Below, one piece after another: positions 19,467 to 26,791 of a stretch of 64,000 bases of DNA (its first letter is position 1; the number at the start of each line of letters is the position of its first letter). Made by a program: the position numbers and the translations under genes. The stretch spans positions 4,745,001 through 4,809,000 of the forward strand of contig NZ_LT670818.1 of assembly GCF_900129505.1 (NCBI RefSeq), written 5' to 3'. This DNA is from Bradyrhizobium erythrophlei (GTDB taxonomy: Bacteria > Pseudomonadota > Alphaproteobacteria > Rhizobiales > Xanthobacteraceae). The notes under the pieces are model-generated. The model did no database searches, was not told where the DNA came from, and was given only the letters and a program-made list of their open reading frames with translations.

Positions 19467-19844
19467 ATGCAGGACGAACCGACACCTGTCGAACTGACGA
19501 AAGCCGTCGCGGACTTCCTGCGCCAGGACATCACGCCCATCATCGAAGGGCATAGCGCGTTCAAGCTGCGGGTAGCGATCAACATGCTCGACCTCGTCAC
19601 AAGGCAATTGACGCTGGAGCAGGGCAGCGATGCCGCCGAAGCAGCGCGGCTGTCGCAGCTATTGGGCCTGCAGGGTTCGCTGATCGACCTCAATCGCGCT
19701 CTGGCCGGCAGGATCGCCGGCGGCGAGCTCGATCTGCAGACGCCGGGGCTGGCGGAGCATCTGTGGCAGACCACGATGGACAAGCTCGCGGTCGATCAGC
19801 CGAATTACGCGGCGTACAAGCGGGAGTTGGGGACGAAATCGTAG
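19467..19844 (+). CDS. DUF6285 domain protein (LvaB-like)
   Basis: A 125-residue, mostly alpha-helical soluble protein ('LTKAVADFLRQDITPIIEG', 'FKLRVAINMLDLVTRQL', two further helices). It follows the APH-fold kinase gene by one base, an arrangement found in many bacteria, and resembles the small LvaB partner needed for full activity of the LvaA kinase in the levulinate pathway. The family name is given from memory of this gene pairing; no catalytic motif is visible. Probably an accessory subunit of the kinase. Confidence 0.75.
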   Translation: MQDEPTPVELTKAVADFLRQDITPIIEGHSAFKLRVAINMLDLVTRQLTLEQGSDAAEAARLSQLLGLQGSLIDLNRALAGRIAGGELDLQTPGLAEHLWQTTMDKLAVDQPNYAAYKRELGTKS

Positions 19845-19875
19845 GTCGGGTCGAGCGCCGCGATACCCCATCAAC

Positions 19876-19977
19876 GTCATTCCGGGATGGTGCGTTAGCA
19901 CCAGGCCCGGAATCTCGATATTCTCCGATGTGCAACTGCACATCGTAGTTCGATGCTTCGCATCGCCCCGGAATGAC
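19876..19977. repeat. Palindromic intergenic repeat ('gtcattccggg' type)
   Basis: The segment begins gtcattccgggatgg and ends catcgccccggaatgac, an inverted repeat of about 100 bases between convergent genes, with a nested hairpin (gatgtgcaactgcacatc). A relative lies at 35567-35646. Confidence 0.8.
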
Positions 19978-19984
19978 AATGACG

Positions 19985-20764
19985 TCATTTCCCCACCCAT
20001 TTCGGCGGGCGCTTTTCCGAAAACGCCTTCGGGCCCTCGATATAATCCTGCGACGCCGCCATTGCCTTCACGGCGGGGTATTCGCGCTGCTCGGCGATCG
20101 CCTGCTCCAGCGAGACCGCGAGGCCTTTCTGAATGGTCTGCTTGGAGGCGCGGATCGACATCGGCGAATTCTTGCAGATGGTTTCGGCCCAGCGTTCCGC
20201 CGCCGCCAGCGCCTCGCCCTGCGGCACCACTTCATTGACGAACCCCAGCTCAAGACCCTCCCTGGCCGAGACGTGGCGCGCGGTGAGGATCATGCCCATC
20301 GCGCGCTTCAGCCCGATCTGCCGCGGCAGCCGGTGCAGGCCGCCAGCGAGTGCGGCCAGGCCGACGCGCGGCTCGGGCAACGCGAAGGTCGCGTTTTCCG
20401 AAGCGATGATGAGGTCGCAGGCCAGCGCGATCTCAAAACCGCCGCCCATGGCGACGCCGTTGACCGCCGCGATAATCGGCTTGTCGCAGTCGAAGCGCGA
20501 GGTCAGTCCGGCAAACCCGCCTTTGTCCCAGCCGCGCTTGCCGCCGGCAGCCTGCCATTTCAGGTCGTTGCCGGCGCAAAACGCCTTGTCGCCGGCGCCG
20601 GTGACGATCGCGACCCATTGCTCCGGATCGGAAGAGAAATCGTCGAACACTTTGTCCAACTCGAAATGGGCGTCCGTATGCAGCGCGTTGTACACTTCCG
20701 GGCGCGACAGCGTCACGATCGTGACCGGGCCCTTGCGCGTCACTAGCGAGAATTTCAGGTCCAT
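19985..20764 (-). CDS. Enoyl-CoA hydratase-related protein (crotonase family)
   Basis: A 259-residue crotonase. Key stretches are 'GAGDKAFCAGNDLKWQ' and 'NGVAMGGGFEIALACDLI', forming the oxyanion hole, and a glutamate-containing 'ALPEPRVGLAALAGG' helix; the C-terminus ends 'FSEKRPPKWVGK'. This pattern is common in hydratases acting on carnityl- or medium-chain enoyl-CoA, but the substrate is not determinable. The ATG at 20764 has GGGAG four bases upstream. An open frame continues upstream to 22432 on this strand but is only the antisense of the acyl-CoA dehydrogenase. Divergent from that dehydrogenase across 222 bases. Confidence 0.93.
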   Translation of the reverse strand: MDLKFSLVTRKGPVTIVTLSRPEVYNALHTDAHFELDKVFDDFSSDPEQWVAIVTGAGDKAFCAGNDLKWQAAGGKRGWDKGGFAGLTSRFDCDKPIIAAVNGVAMGGGFEIALACDLIIASENATFALPEPRVGLAALAGGLHRLPRQIGLKRAMGMILTARHVSAREGLELGFVNEVVPQGEALAAAERWAETICKNSPMSIRASKQTIQKGLAVSLEQAIAEQREYPAVKAMAASQDYIEGPKAFSEKRPPKWVGK

Positions 20765-20986
20765 GTTGCTCCCTTTTTGATTTTCTGCGGCGAAGAATAT
20801 TAGCCGCAATATTAGCGTGTGCCCGCCCTCGGATACCATCCAATTTCGCAAGCGGGGTGCGCATGCCAGGCCTTGTCCGGTTGCTTGACTTGGACGTCGT
20901 CTTCTCAGCTTAATCGATCCAGGCTGAAGCGCCTTGTAGCGCCTTAACGCAAATCGACAAGAACGATATCTCCGGGAGAGACCGCC

Positions 20987-22261
20987 TTGGATTTCAATCT
21001 GCCGGCCGATCTGGTCGCCTATCTCGACGAACTCGACCTTTTCATCGCGCGCGAGATCAAGCCGATCGAGCAGGCCGACGACAACATCCGCTTCTTCGAT
21101 CACCGCCGCGAATGGGCGCGCACCGATTTCGACAATGGCGGACTGCCGCGGCATGAATGGGAAGTGCTGCTGCGGCGGGTGAAGAATCTCGCCGACAGCG
21201 CCGGGCATCTGCGCTTCGCAATCCCCAAGCGCTATGGCGGCAAGGACGGCTCCAATCTCTGGATGGCGGTCATCCGCGAGCATTTTGCCTCCAAGGGGCT
21301 CGGCCTGCACAACGACCTGCAGAACGAACATTCCATCGTCGGCAATCTGCCGCTGGTGACCATGCTCGACCGCTACGGCCGCGAAGACCAGAAGGCGATG
21401 ATCGAGGGCTCGATCACGGGAAAATACCGCATCACCTTCGGTCTCACCGAACCCGATCACGGCTCGGACGCGACCCACATGGAAACCCGCGCCGTCGAGG
21501 CCACGCGAGACGGTGTCAAGGGATGGGTGATCAACGGCGAGAAGATGTGGACCACCGGCATGCATGTCGCGACCCAATGCGCGCTGTTCGCGCGCAGCAG
21601 CGGCAATGACGGCGACGCCCGCGGCATCACCTGCTTCCTGGTGCCGGCCAAGACAAAAGGCGTCAAGGTCGAGGAATACATGTGGACCTTCAATATGCCG
21701 ACGGACCATCCCCGGGTGAGCTTCACCGACGTGTTCGTCCCGGAGGATGCGCTGTTCGGCGAGGTCGGCCGCGGACTGTCGCTGGCGCAATGTTTTGTCC
21801 ATGAGAACCGCATCCGACAGGCCGCGAGTTCGCTGGGCGCCGCCGTCTACTGCATCAATGAGAGCGTGAAATATGCGCGCGAGCGCAAACCGTTCGGCAA
21901 GGCGCTGGCCGAGAACCAGGCGATCCAGTGGCCGCTGGTGGAGCTGGCGACGCAGGCCGAGATGCTGCGGCTCTTGATCCGCAAGACCGCCTGGGAGATG
22001 GACCAGCTGACGCAGGCGCAGGTTGAGCACACGCTGTCCGACCGGGTTTCGATGTGCAATTTCTGGGCGAACCGGCTGTGCTGCGAGGCTGCCGACCGCG
22101 CCATGCAGGTGCATGGCGGCATGGGCTATTCGCGCCACAAGCCGTTCGAGCACATCTATCGCCACCACCGCCGCTACCGCATCACCGAAGGCAGCGAGGA
22201 AATCCAGAAGCGGAAGGTCGCGGGGTTCCTGTTCGGCTATATGGGGGCGGGGAAGCATTGA
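20987..22261 (+). CDS. Acyl-CoA dehydrogenase
   Basis: A 424-residue FAD enzyme that introduces an alpha-beta double bond into an acyl-CoA. The FAD/substrate loop 'FGLTEPDHGSDATHME' and 'NGEKMWTTGMHVATQ' are typical, and the C-terminus 'YRITEGSEEIQKRKVAG' carries the EGSEEIQ version of the catalytic-glutamate region. The start is a TTG at 20987 with GGGAG eight bases upstream, and the next residues (DFNLPADLVAYLDEL) fit the family. Divergently arranged with the enoyl-CoA hydratase at 19985-20764, so the two may share regulation. Confidence 0.93.
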   Translation: MDFNLPADLVAYLDELDLFIAREIKPIEQADDNIRFFDHRREWARTDFDNGGLPRHEWEVLLRRVKNLADSAGHLRFAIPKRYGGKDGSNLWMAVIREHFASKGLGLHNDLQNEHSIVGNLPLVTMLDRYGREDQKAMIEGSITGKYRITFGLTEPDHGSDATHMETRAVEATRDGVKGWVINGEKMWTTGMHVATQCALFARSSGNDGDARGITCFLVPAKTKGVKVEEYMWTFNMPTDHPRVSFTDVFVPEDALFGEVGRGLSLAQCFVHENRIRQAASSLGAAVYCINESVKYARERKPFGKALAENQAIQWPLVELATQAEMLRLLIRKTAWEMDQLTQAQVEHTLSDRVSMCNFWANRLCCEAADRAMQVHGGMGYSRHKPFEHIYRHHRRYRITEGSEEIQKRKVAGFLFGYMGAGKH

Positions 22262-23195
22262 GGGCGTCTCGCTTTTCAAACAGCAGATACACGTCCGCGT
22301 TCTCGTGGCGGGAGACGCCCGAGGTTTGCGTTTCGTTGTCCCTCGACATAACGAGGGAGCAGGGAATGCCGGATGCGCGCTGCACCCGCGGTCCCGTGTG
22401 CAAAGGGCAAAAAGAAAATCGCACACGAGCATACAGGGCAGCGGAGGCGATCCGACATTCCCTGCGCAATGGCTTTACGACTTATATCGCGCTCTTCCCG
22501 GAGTATCGGGCTCTCTTGCCTCCGTCGCCTCCCGGAAACTGGCACTCTGCCCGGTTGGGCTTTCGCGCCTCCGAAAGACTTGACGCCAACCACTGAGGCA
22601 TCGGAACCACACGACTTTGCCGTACGCCTCGGCACCGCTCGTCGGCGCGTCCTGTGATCGCTCACGGAGTTTACCCGCCCTGCGATCCCATCGCGCGCAC
22701 GATGCCGCCGCGTCCACCGCATCCCATCCCGACGTTCGGTGACGATGGCCAACGCCCCTTCCTCGGGGACAGGATGGGAGGACTCCTAAAGGTGATTTGC
22801 CCGACGACGGAAGGAAAATTCTGCCCGTCGGGTTATTTTGTCGCAGCCCCCGGCGTGCGCGAGCCTCAGCACGTAGGGCGGATCGCGATCCGCCGTCCTG
22901 GCTATCCGGAAGGCGGACTACGCCTTCGGCTTTCATCGGACCACGCTTTGATCAGCAATGGCGGATCGCGATCCGGCCTACGGACCTAATATTCTCCGCC
23001 GCGACGATCCTCTCCGGCAACCTCACTGCATCGCAAAGAGCCATCCACAGAGATTTCAGGTTTCGAAGGGCCCCTTAACTTTTCATTTTCTTTCCAAACA
23101 CATCCTAAAATCTCGTCCGTCCATTAGCAATCACCGGGACAATAATCGGACGTTTGCAGACGTGATGCGAGGCAAGAGCACAGGAGCACACCGAC
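22262..23195. other. Gene-free region with dispersed non-coding repeat sequence
   Basis: No credible coding sequence. From about 22340 (ttgtccctcgacataacgag) to about 22850 the sequence has the look of a long non-coding repeat that I recall from several places in bradyrhizobial genomes; this is from memory. It is followed by two copies of a ggcggatcgcgatccg palindrome at 22877-22894 and 22960-22976, the second imperfect. The remainder to 23195 shows nothing recognisable apart from the likely promoter of the next small gene. Confidence 0.5.
22800..22840 (+). terminator. Possible hairpin terminator inside the repeat region
   Basis: Arms cccgacg (22800-22806) and cgtcggg (22826-22832) are followed by ttatttt. 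The 19-base loop is long, so termination is uncertain. Confidence 0.3.
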
Positions 23196-23390
23196 ATGCA
23201 GGAAGGTTCGATCGAGCGCGCAGTCACTGTGTTGAGCAGGGTGTGCACTGTGAGCGTCCATCAGAGTTCGAGGAGCGTTTGGATCTGCATCGGCAATTAC
23301 CACGGTAAGCGGATCGAAACGAAGGACCGAAGCATGAGAGGTGCGATCGGTAGTTGGATTAAGACGGCCAGCTACTGGGGAAACCTCTAG
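23196..23390 (+). CDS. Small hypothetical protein, 64 residues
   Basis: Starts at an ATG with AGGAG eight bases upstream, the best ribosome site in this zone. The product has a beta-rich N-terminal half ('SIERAVTVLSRVCTVSVHQ', 'SRSVWICIGNYHGKRIE') and a C-terminal helix ending 'WIKTASYWGNL'. Similar small proteins ending in a tryptophan- and glycine-containing tail exist in bradyrhizobia according to memory. No signal peptide or known domain is visible. It stands alone between repeat sequences. Confidence 0.6.
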   Translation: MQEGSIERAVTVLSRVCTVSVHQSSRSVWICIGNYHGKRIETKDRSMRGAIGSWIKTASYWGNL

Positions 23391-23990
23391 CCCACGGGCC
23401 ACAGGCAGGGAGCTCGTAGCTCGCGTAGGGCGGGTTCTCTTTAACCCGCCGCTCCACGCGAGATGGCGGGTTAAAGAGAACCGCCCTACGGGCTACGGGC
23501 CCTCCCTGCGCCTCGGTTGCCAACGCGAAATGCCTGTTCAACCACAGCCGCCACTCCGCGAAAGCAGAGTATCCAGCAATCGCCGGCGTGCGCGAGCCTC
23601 CGGGTCTGGTTCGAGGACGAGATCGTCGCGTGGCAAGACGCGGTTGACGAGTGCAATCCAAACCGCGGTAGGGGAAAGGGCCGAGCCGTGCCTCAAGCTG
23701 AATACGGCTGGCGAGCAATGTCCGCTTCAGCGAGGATAACGGAAGCCGAATTTCGGTGCCTTCAGGGCCGTTTTTGACCCAACTCGGTTCGCTGAGCCTG
23801 GGTCGCGAACTTGATGTTGCTGCACAATTTCAAAGTCTGGGAGTTGAAAACTAAGCGCGGCACGCTCGCCCTCCTCGACCAGCAATAGCCAACCCGCCGC
23901 CCAAGGGCTTGATCGGAAAAAAGTAGGTTTAGCCTCGTCGAGAGGTTAGGATTTAGAGTGGCCCGCTCACCTTTCTCAGGAGGTTCGAAC
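23391..23990. other. Non-coding stretch around the long inverted repeat
   Basis: About 600 bases without a supported gene. Besides the inverted repeat it holds a 20-base segment at 23761-23780 (ttcagggccgtttttgaccc) that recurs with two differences at 24397-24416. The last 30 bases supply the ribosome site of the next small gene. The open frames seen have no ribosome sites and improbable compositions. Confidence 0.5.
23405..23509. repeat. Long inverted repeat (MITE-like hairpin)
   Basis: Left arm 23405-23450 (ggcagggagctcgtagctcg... through ...ctctttaacccgcc) and right arm 23465-23509 (ggcgggttaaagagaacc... through ...cctccctgc) are imperfect inverted copies about 45 bases long with a 14-base loop. 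No transposase is present. Confidence 0.85.
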
Positions 23991-24221
23991 ATGGCACGGC
24001 ACCTTTTCTTCGCGATCACCCTCATAGGCATCGGAGTGCTCCTCAACTCACCGGCAGAAGCGGTGACAGACGCGGCGCAATGTGAGGATCAAACCGCAAA
24101 TTGCGTGGGCAGATGTGCCAACCCCAATGGTGGGACGGGTCAGAACAAATGCATGTTGTACTGCGGCCGGCAGGTGACCAGATGTTTGATACGCGCGTAT
24201 CACGCAACTCGGCAGTGGTAG
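23991..24221 (+). CDS. Small secreted six-cysteine protein
   Basis: A 76-residue protein with a clear Sec signal peptide ('FFAITLIGIGVLLN', probable cleavage after 'SPAEA', about residue 24). The mature part of about 52 residues has six cysteines spaced symmetrically C-X6-C-X3-C-X11-C-X3-C-X6-C. A twin CX3C arrangement fits a disulfide-locked helical hairpin, as in alpha-hairpinins, but this is only a spacing argument. The ATG at 23991 has AGGAGG seven bases upstream, an excellent site; an earlier in-frame ATG (23958) is not needed. Its last codons and stop lie within a tRNA-Val 3'-end remnant (24216-24246). Likely periplasmic; function unknown. Confidence 0.75.
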   Translation: MARHLFFAITLIGIGVLLNSPAEAVTDAAQCEDQTANCVGRCANPNGGTGQNKCMLYCGRQVTRCLIRAYHATRQW

Positions 24222-24246
24222 GCGATGACGGGATCGAACCGCCGAC
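24216..24246 (-). pseudogene. tRNA-Val 3'-end remnant (T-arm and acceptor end)
   Basis: Read on the minus strand the segment is a T-stem/T-loop (ggcggttcgatcccgtc) followed by the acceptor strand atcgcctacca ending in CCA. This matches the 3' end of alphaproteobacterial tRNA-Val(TAC) apart from one base, whereas no anticodon arm, D-arm or 5' acceptor strand follows. It is therefore a fragment, the usual trace left by an integrative element that used the tRNA 3' end as attachment site. Confidence 0.75.
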
Positions 24247-24488
24247 ATCCACCGAGCTAGCGGAACGGCATTGGTCAGGCGCTCCGCTCGACATCGGTAC
24301 GTCGCTGCACCGTAGGCAGACGATGGCATCGCAATCGGCAGCGTAGCTGACCGATGTCTGCTTTCGGGGGTAAAACAGAAGTCCCATTTCAAGGGCGTCA
24401 GGACCGTTTTTGACCCCAAAGGAGACCAAATAGCTCCACGCCGATGGTGTTCGATTGCTGGCGAGAGCCATGTCGAGAACATCAAACG

Positions 24489-24716
24489 TCAATAGTTCGA
24501 TTTCGGTCCGCCATAATAACGGTGCGCATTGGGCTCGACCGTCTCTGTCGCGACGGCCCGATCGTAAGCATTGTAGGCGGAGACCGCTTGCCGGTCTGAG
24601 GGGGCGATCGCTTTGGGCCAATACCGCGCGTTCGGTGCGGCCGTGCCCGCAAAAGCCTGTCCTGAGATCGCAACCAGCATCATTATCGATGCGGCTAAGG
24701 CGAGATTTTTCGTCAT
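24489..24716 (-). CDS. Small secreted hypothetical protein
   Basis: A 75-residue protein with a Sec signal peptide ('NLALAASIMMLVAISGQAFA', cleavage probably after AFA, about residue 23) and a short mature part rich in Ala, Tyr and Asn ending 'HRYYGGPKSNY'. AAGGAAA lies about 9 bases upstream of the ATG at 24716. Small exported proteins with this ending are recalled from bradyrhizobia; no function is known. Its leader and first codons are duplicated in the opposite orientation in front of the IHF-like fragment at 25360. Confidence 0.75.
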   Translation of the reverse strand: MTKNLALAASIMMLVAISGQAFAGTAAPNARYWPKAIAPSDRQAVSAYNAYDRAVATETVEPNAHRYYGGPKSNY

Positions 24717-24765
24717 AGTTCTGTTTCCTTGCTGTGTGAGAATCCCCGATCGTTGGGTAATGCGC
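24700..24765 (-). promoter_or_regulatory. Leader shared with the gene at 25360 (copy 1)
   Basis: Read on the minus strand, about 50 bases upstream of the ATG plus the first six codons (including cgatcggggattctcacac and caaggaaacagaac) match 25311-25378 on the plus strand at most positions. The two copies are inverted relative to each other. Confidence 0.75.
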
Positions 24766-25310
24766 AGATTTTCGTGGCTGCGCGTTACGACTTGATTTCT
24801 GCCGGCGAGAATTGGGTTACAGCCGTAGCGAGCAGCGGAAGCTTTGATCGCGTTGGTCATGCGTTTGCGGTGATTGCGGCCCTCACTATGGGGGCATGCC
24901 GGAAACGAATCATCGGAGCCTCTGCGGGCCGTTAGCGACCGCGCCAACCGGGCCGCCCGCACGCACGGCAACGAGGTGATCGAACAAGAACGGCGACTTC
25001 CACCTTTGGCACGTTTCGGACCTAGCCCGATGTCCAAGTTGCGTCCGTAATGCGCAGCAAAGCGGACCTCGGTGAGGGAAACGTAGCGGCCTGTACAATC
25101 AATCGCGGGCGGCCTACTGCATGGGCGCCCCTCCGAGCGCTGGCGTCTCCGGACCTTCGCCGACCTCCATCGCCGCGTCGTGAACGTGCGCGAGCATTTG
25201 GGCTAAATCGCGCATGTCGAACAACGCCCCGCACACAACCATGCGGCTCGATTCCTATATCGCGTTTATGAATGGACGGCTGAATCATGCTCGCATTCCT
25301 ATGCCGTGAT
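24717..25310. other. Non-coding spacer between the two leader copies
   Basis: About 600 bases with no supported gene; only short open frames without ribosome sites occur, including a 33-codon minus-strand frame at 25114-25215 that was not accepted. Probably degenerated sequence. Confidence 0.4.
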
Positions 25311-25378
25311 GCGCATCTCCCTGCGATCGGGGATTCTGACACGACAAGGAAACAGAGCCATGACAAGAAATCTCGCGA
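25311..25378 (+). promoter_or_regulatory. Leader shared with the gene at 24489-24716 (copy 2)
   Basis: Matches copy 1 at gcgatcggggattctgacac, acaaggaaacagagcc and atgacaagaaatctcgc. Identity ends just inside the coding sequence, after six codons, where IHF-like sequence begins. Confidence 0.75.
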
Positions 25379-25512
25379 AAGGTCAGCGTATCGGCCGCAC
25401 CCCGAAGACCGGCGCCGAGCTGGCAATTTCTCCGCGTCGCGTGATCGTGTTCAAGCCGTCGGCCATTCTGAAGCAGCGGATCAATGGCCACAGCCCCAGT
25501 GGCGTTGCGTGA
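25360..25512 (+). pseudogene. Chimeric small ORF: foreign start fused to an IHF-alpha C-terminal fragment
   Basis: The 50-codon frame starts with six residues (MTRNLA) almost identical to the start of the secreted protein at 24716 and continues as the C-terminal part of integration host factor alpha: '[12 protein letters not shown]', '[20 protein letters not shown]'. Intact IHF-alpha is about 100 residues; here the N-terminal dimerisation half and most of the DNA-binding arm are missing. It should not form a normal IHF subunit. It keeps a good ribosome site (AAGGAAA), so it may be translated. Interpreted as a recombination product that placed an ihfA 3' fragment behind another gene's leader. 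Confidence 0.75.
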
Positions 25513-25548
25513 GCAGCTGCGATGGCCGCAAGACGATTGAGCAGCCAA

Positions 25549-25755
25549 ATGAACAAATGGAACACGCTTAAAGTTGCGATGTACGGAGCTTGCCTGGGAC
25601 TGCTCTACGCAGCCTCTCTGGAGATTGGGCTTTGGACACATCCCGATGTCTACGGGCAAGCCGGTGGCGGACTAATTGGTGGCACTATCGCTGGAGCCAT
25701 CCTAGGCTTACTTATTTCGGGTTTTCGGAATCTCTTTGTTCGGTTTTTTAGCTGA
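25549..25755 (+). CDS. Small hypothetical membrane protein
   Basis: A 68-residue protein with two predicted membrane segments: 'VAMYGACLGLLYAASLEIGL' and a glycine-rich 'GLIGGTIAGAILGLLISG', then a basic tail ('FRNLFVRFF'). The hairpin topology and Gly-zipper-like second helix resemble small integral membrane proteins of unknown role. The ATG at 25549 is preferred because the protein then begins just before the first helix; an upstream in-frame ATG is at 25522. No strong ribosome site is visible for either. Confidence 0.55.
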   Translation: MNKWNTLKVAMYGACLGLLYAASLEIGLWTHPDVYGQAGGGLIGGTIAGAILGLLISGFRNLFVRFFS

Positions 25756-25909
25756 CGCCATCAGCGGGCTTCTATCGTCGTTCGCATGGTGTCCCGAGGC
25801 CACTCGCACCGGCTCATTCGCCTTCGCCTTCAGCCCCTGGTGCACCTGCCCGTCGCGATGAAGCCAGCCCGCCTCCCATTATCTCGCCCGAGTGCAGCAC
25901 GGAGCGCCA

Positions 25910-26791
25910 ATGCATTCCACGCCAAACCCGAGACAAACCGATCCGCGCGATTTCCCTCTGATCGCGCCCGAGGATAAAGAGCTTTCCAATCTGGCGCACG
26001 ACGCCATGCGCTATTCTTCGGCGCAGACCCGCATGGGGTCCGACTTCTCCGCTGGCCCCCCGATTCCCCCGGTCGATCTGACGTTTCGCCCTGCTGCCGT
26101 CAACAACGTCGAAGTCCCGGGCGACCGGCCGTCGATTGGCAGGCGGGCGGTACGCGCCTTCATTCGCTTCCTATGGGTAGCATGCATCGGTGGCGCGGGC
26201 GTCGCTTGGCAGTTCTACGGTGATGCGGCCAAACAGATTATCGCGAAGTGGGCGCCGCAGTTCGTCCTGATTTTATCGCCGCCGCGGGAAAACCCAAGGC
26301 TCCCCGAGCAACCGACCCCACCTGCCGTCCAGGCGTCCGCGACGAGGGCAGCACCATCGCAACCGGCACCTCTGGCTCAGACCGCCACGGAAGGCGTCGC
26401 GCCGACCGCCGCCGCCCTGTCTCCCGAATCAGCGCAGTTGCTCCAGTCGATGGCGCGCGACCTCGCAACCGCAGGGCAAGAGATCGAGCAGCTCAAGACC
26501 AGTATTGAGCAGCTCAAGACCAGCCAGGAACAAATGTTCCGCGACGTTGCCGAGGCTTCCGAGCAGAACCGGCGGCCCAACATATCAGCGTCTCCGCCCC
26601 GGTCGGCCGCCGCTCCCCCGCACAAGCCGATGCCATTTAGGCCCTCGCAAGCCGCAGCAGCCCCTACGTTGCCGCAGGCCGCTGCACCTTCCGTGCTGCG
26701 GCAACCTGAACCGCAACCGCAAGCCACGGCCCAGCCGCAGGTCGAACCAGAGCTGTCATCGGTGCCGCGGCCGCCGATGCCCGTGCACTAG
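25910..26791 (+). CDS. Hypothetical single-pass membrane protein with coiled coil and Pro/Ala-rich tail
   Basis: A 293-residue protein of no recognised family. A soluble N-terminal part ('DFPLIAPEDKELSNLAHDAM') precedes one membrane segment ('FLWVACIGGAGVAWQFYG', about residues 88-105). Then come a Pro/Ala-rich linker, a short coiled coil containing two tandem copies of 'IEQLKTS' (20-base DNA repeat at 26483-26502 and 26504-26523), and a Pro/Ala/Gln-rich C-terminus. GGAG lies five bases before the ATG at 25910; a GTG at 25892 is the alternative. Such proteins recur in bradyrhizobia from memory. Probably envelope-associated. Confidence 0.75.
   Translation: MHSTPNPRQTDPRDFPLIAPEDKELSNLAHDAMRYSSAQTRMGSDFSAGPPIPPVDLTFRPAAVNNVEVPGDRPSIGRRAVRAFIRFLWVACIGGAGVAWQFYGDAAKQIIAKWAPQFVLILSPPRENPRLPEQPTPPAVQASATRAAPSQPAPLAQTATEGVAPTAAALSPESAQLLQSMARDLATAGQEIEQLKTSIEQLKTSQEQMFRDVAEASEQNRRPNISASPPRSAAAPPHKPMPFRPSQAAAAPTLPQAAAPSVLRQPEPQPQATAQPQVEPELSSVPRPPMPVH

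Noticed and set aside
20765..22432. Minus-strand open frame that would extend the enoyl-CoA hydratase to 815 residues
   Set aside because: It is the antisense of the acyl-CoA dehydrogenase gene; the hydratase has a good ribosome site and family-typical start at 20764.
24216..24290. Complete tRNA gene
   Set aside because: Only the T-arm and acceptor 3' strand are present; no anticodon arm, D-arm or 5' acceptor strand can be built.
24101..24346. Plus-strand frame containing GDDGIEPPTS
   Set aside because: This peptide pattern is the classical false translation of the antisense of a tRNA 3' end, here the tRNA-Val remnant.
25114..25215. 33-codon minus-strand frame
   Set aside because: No ribosome site and no similarity to anything recognised.
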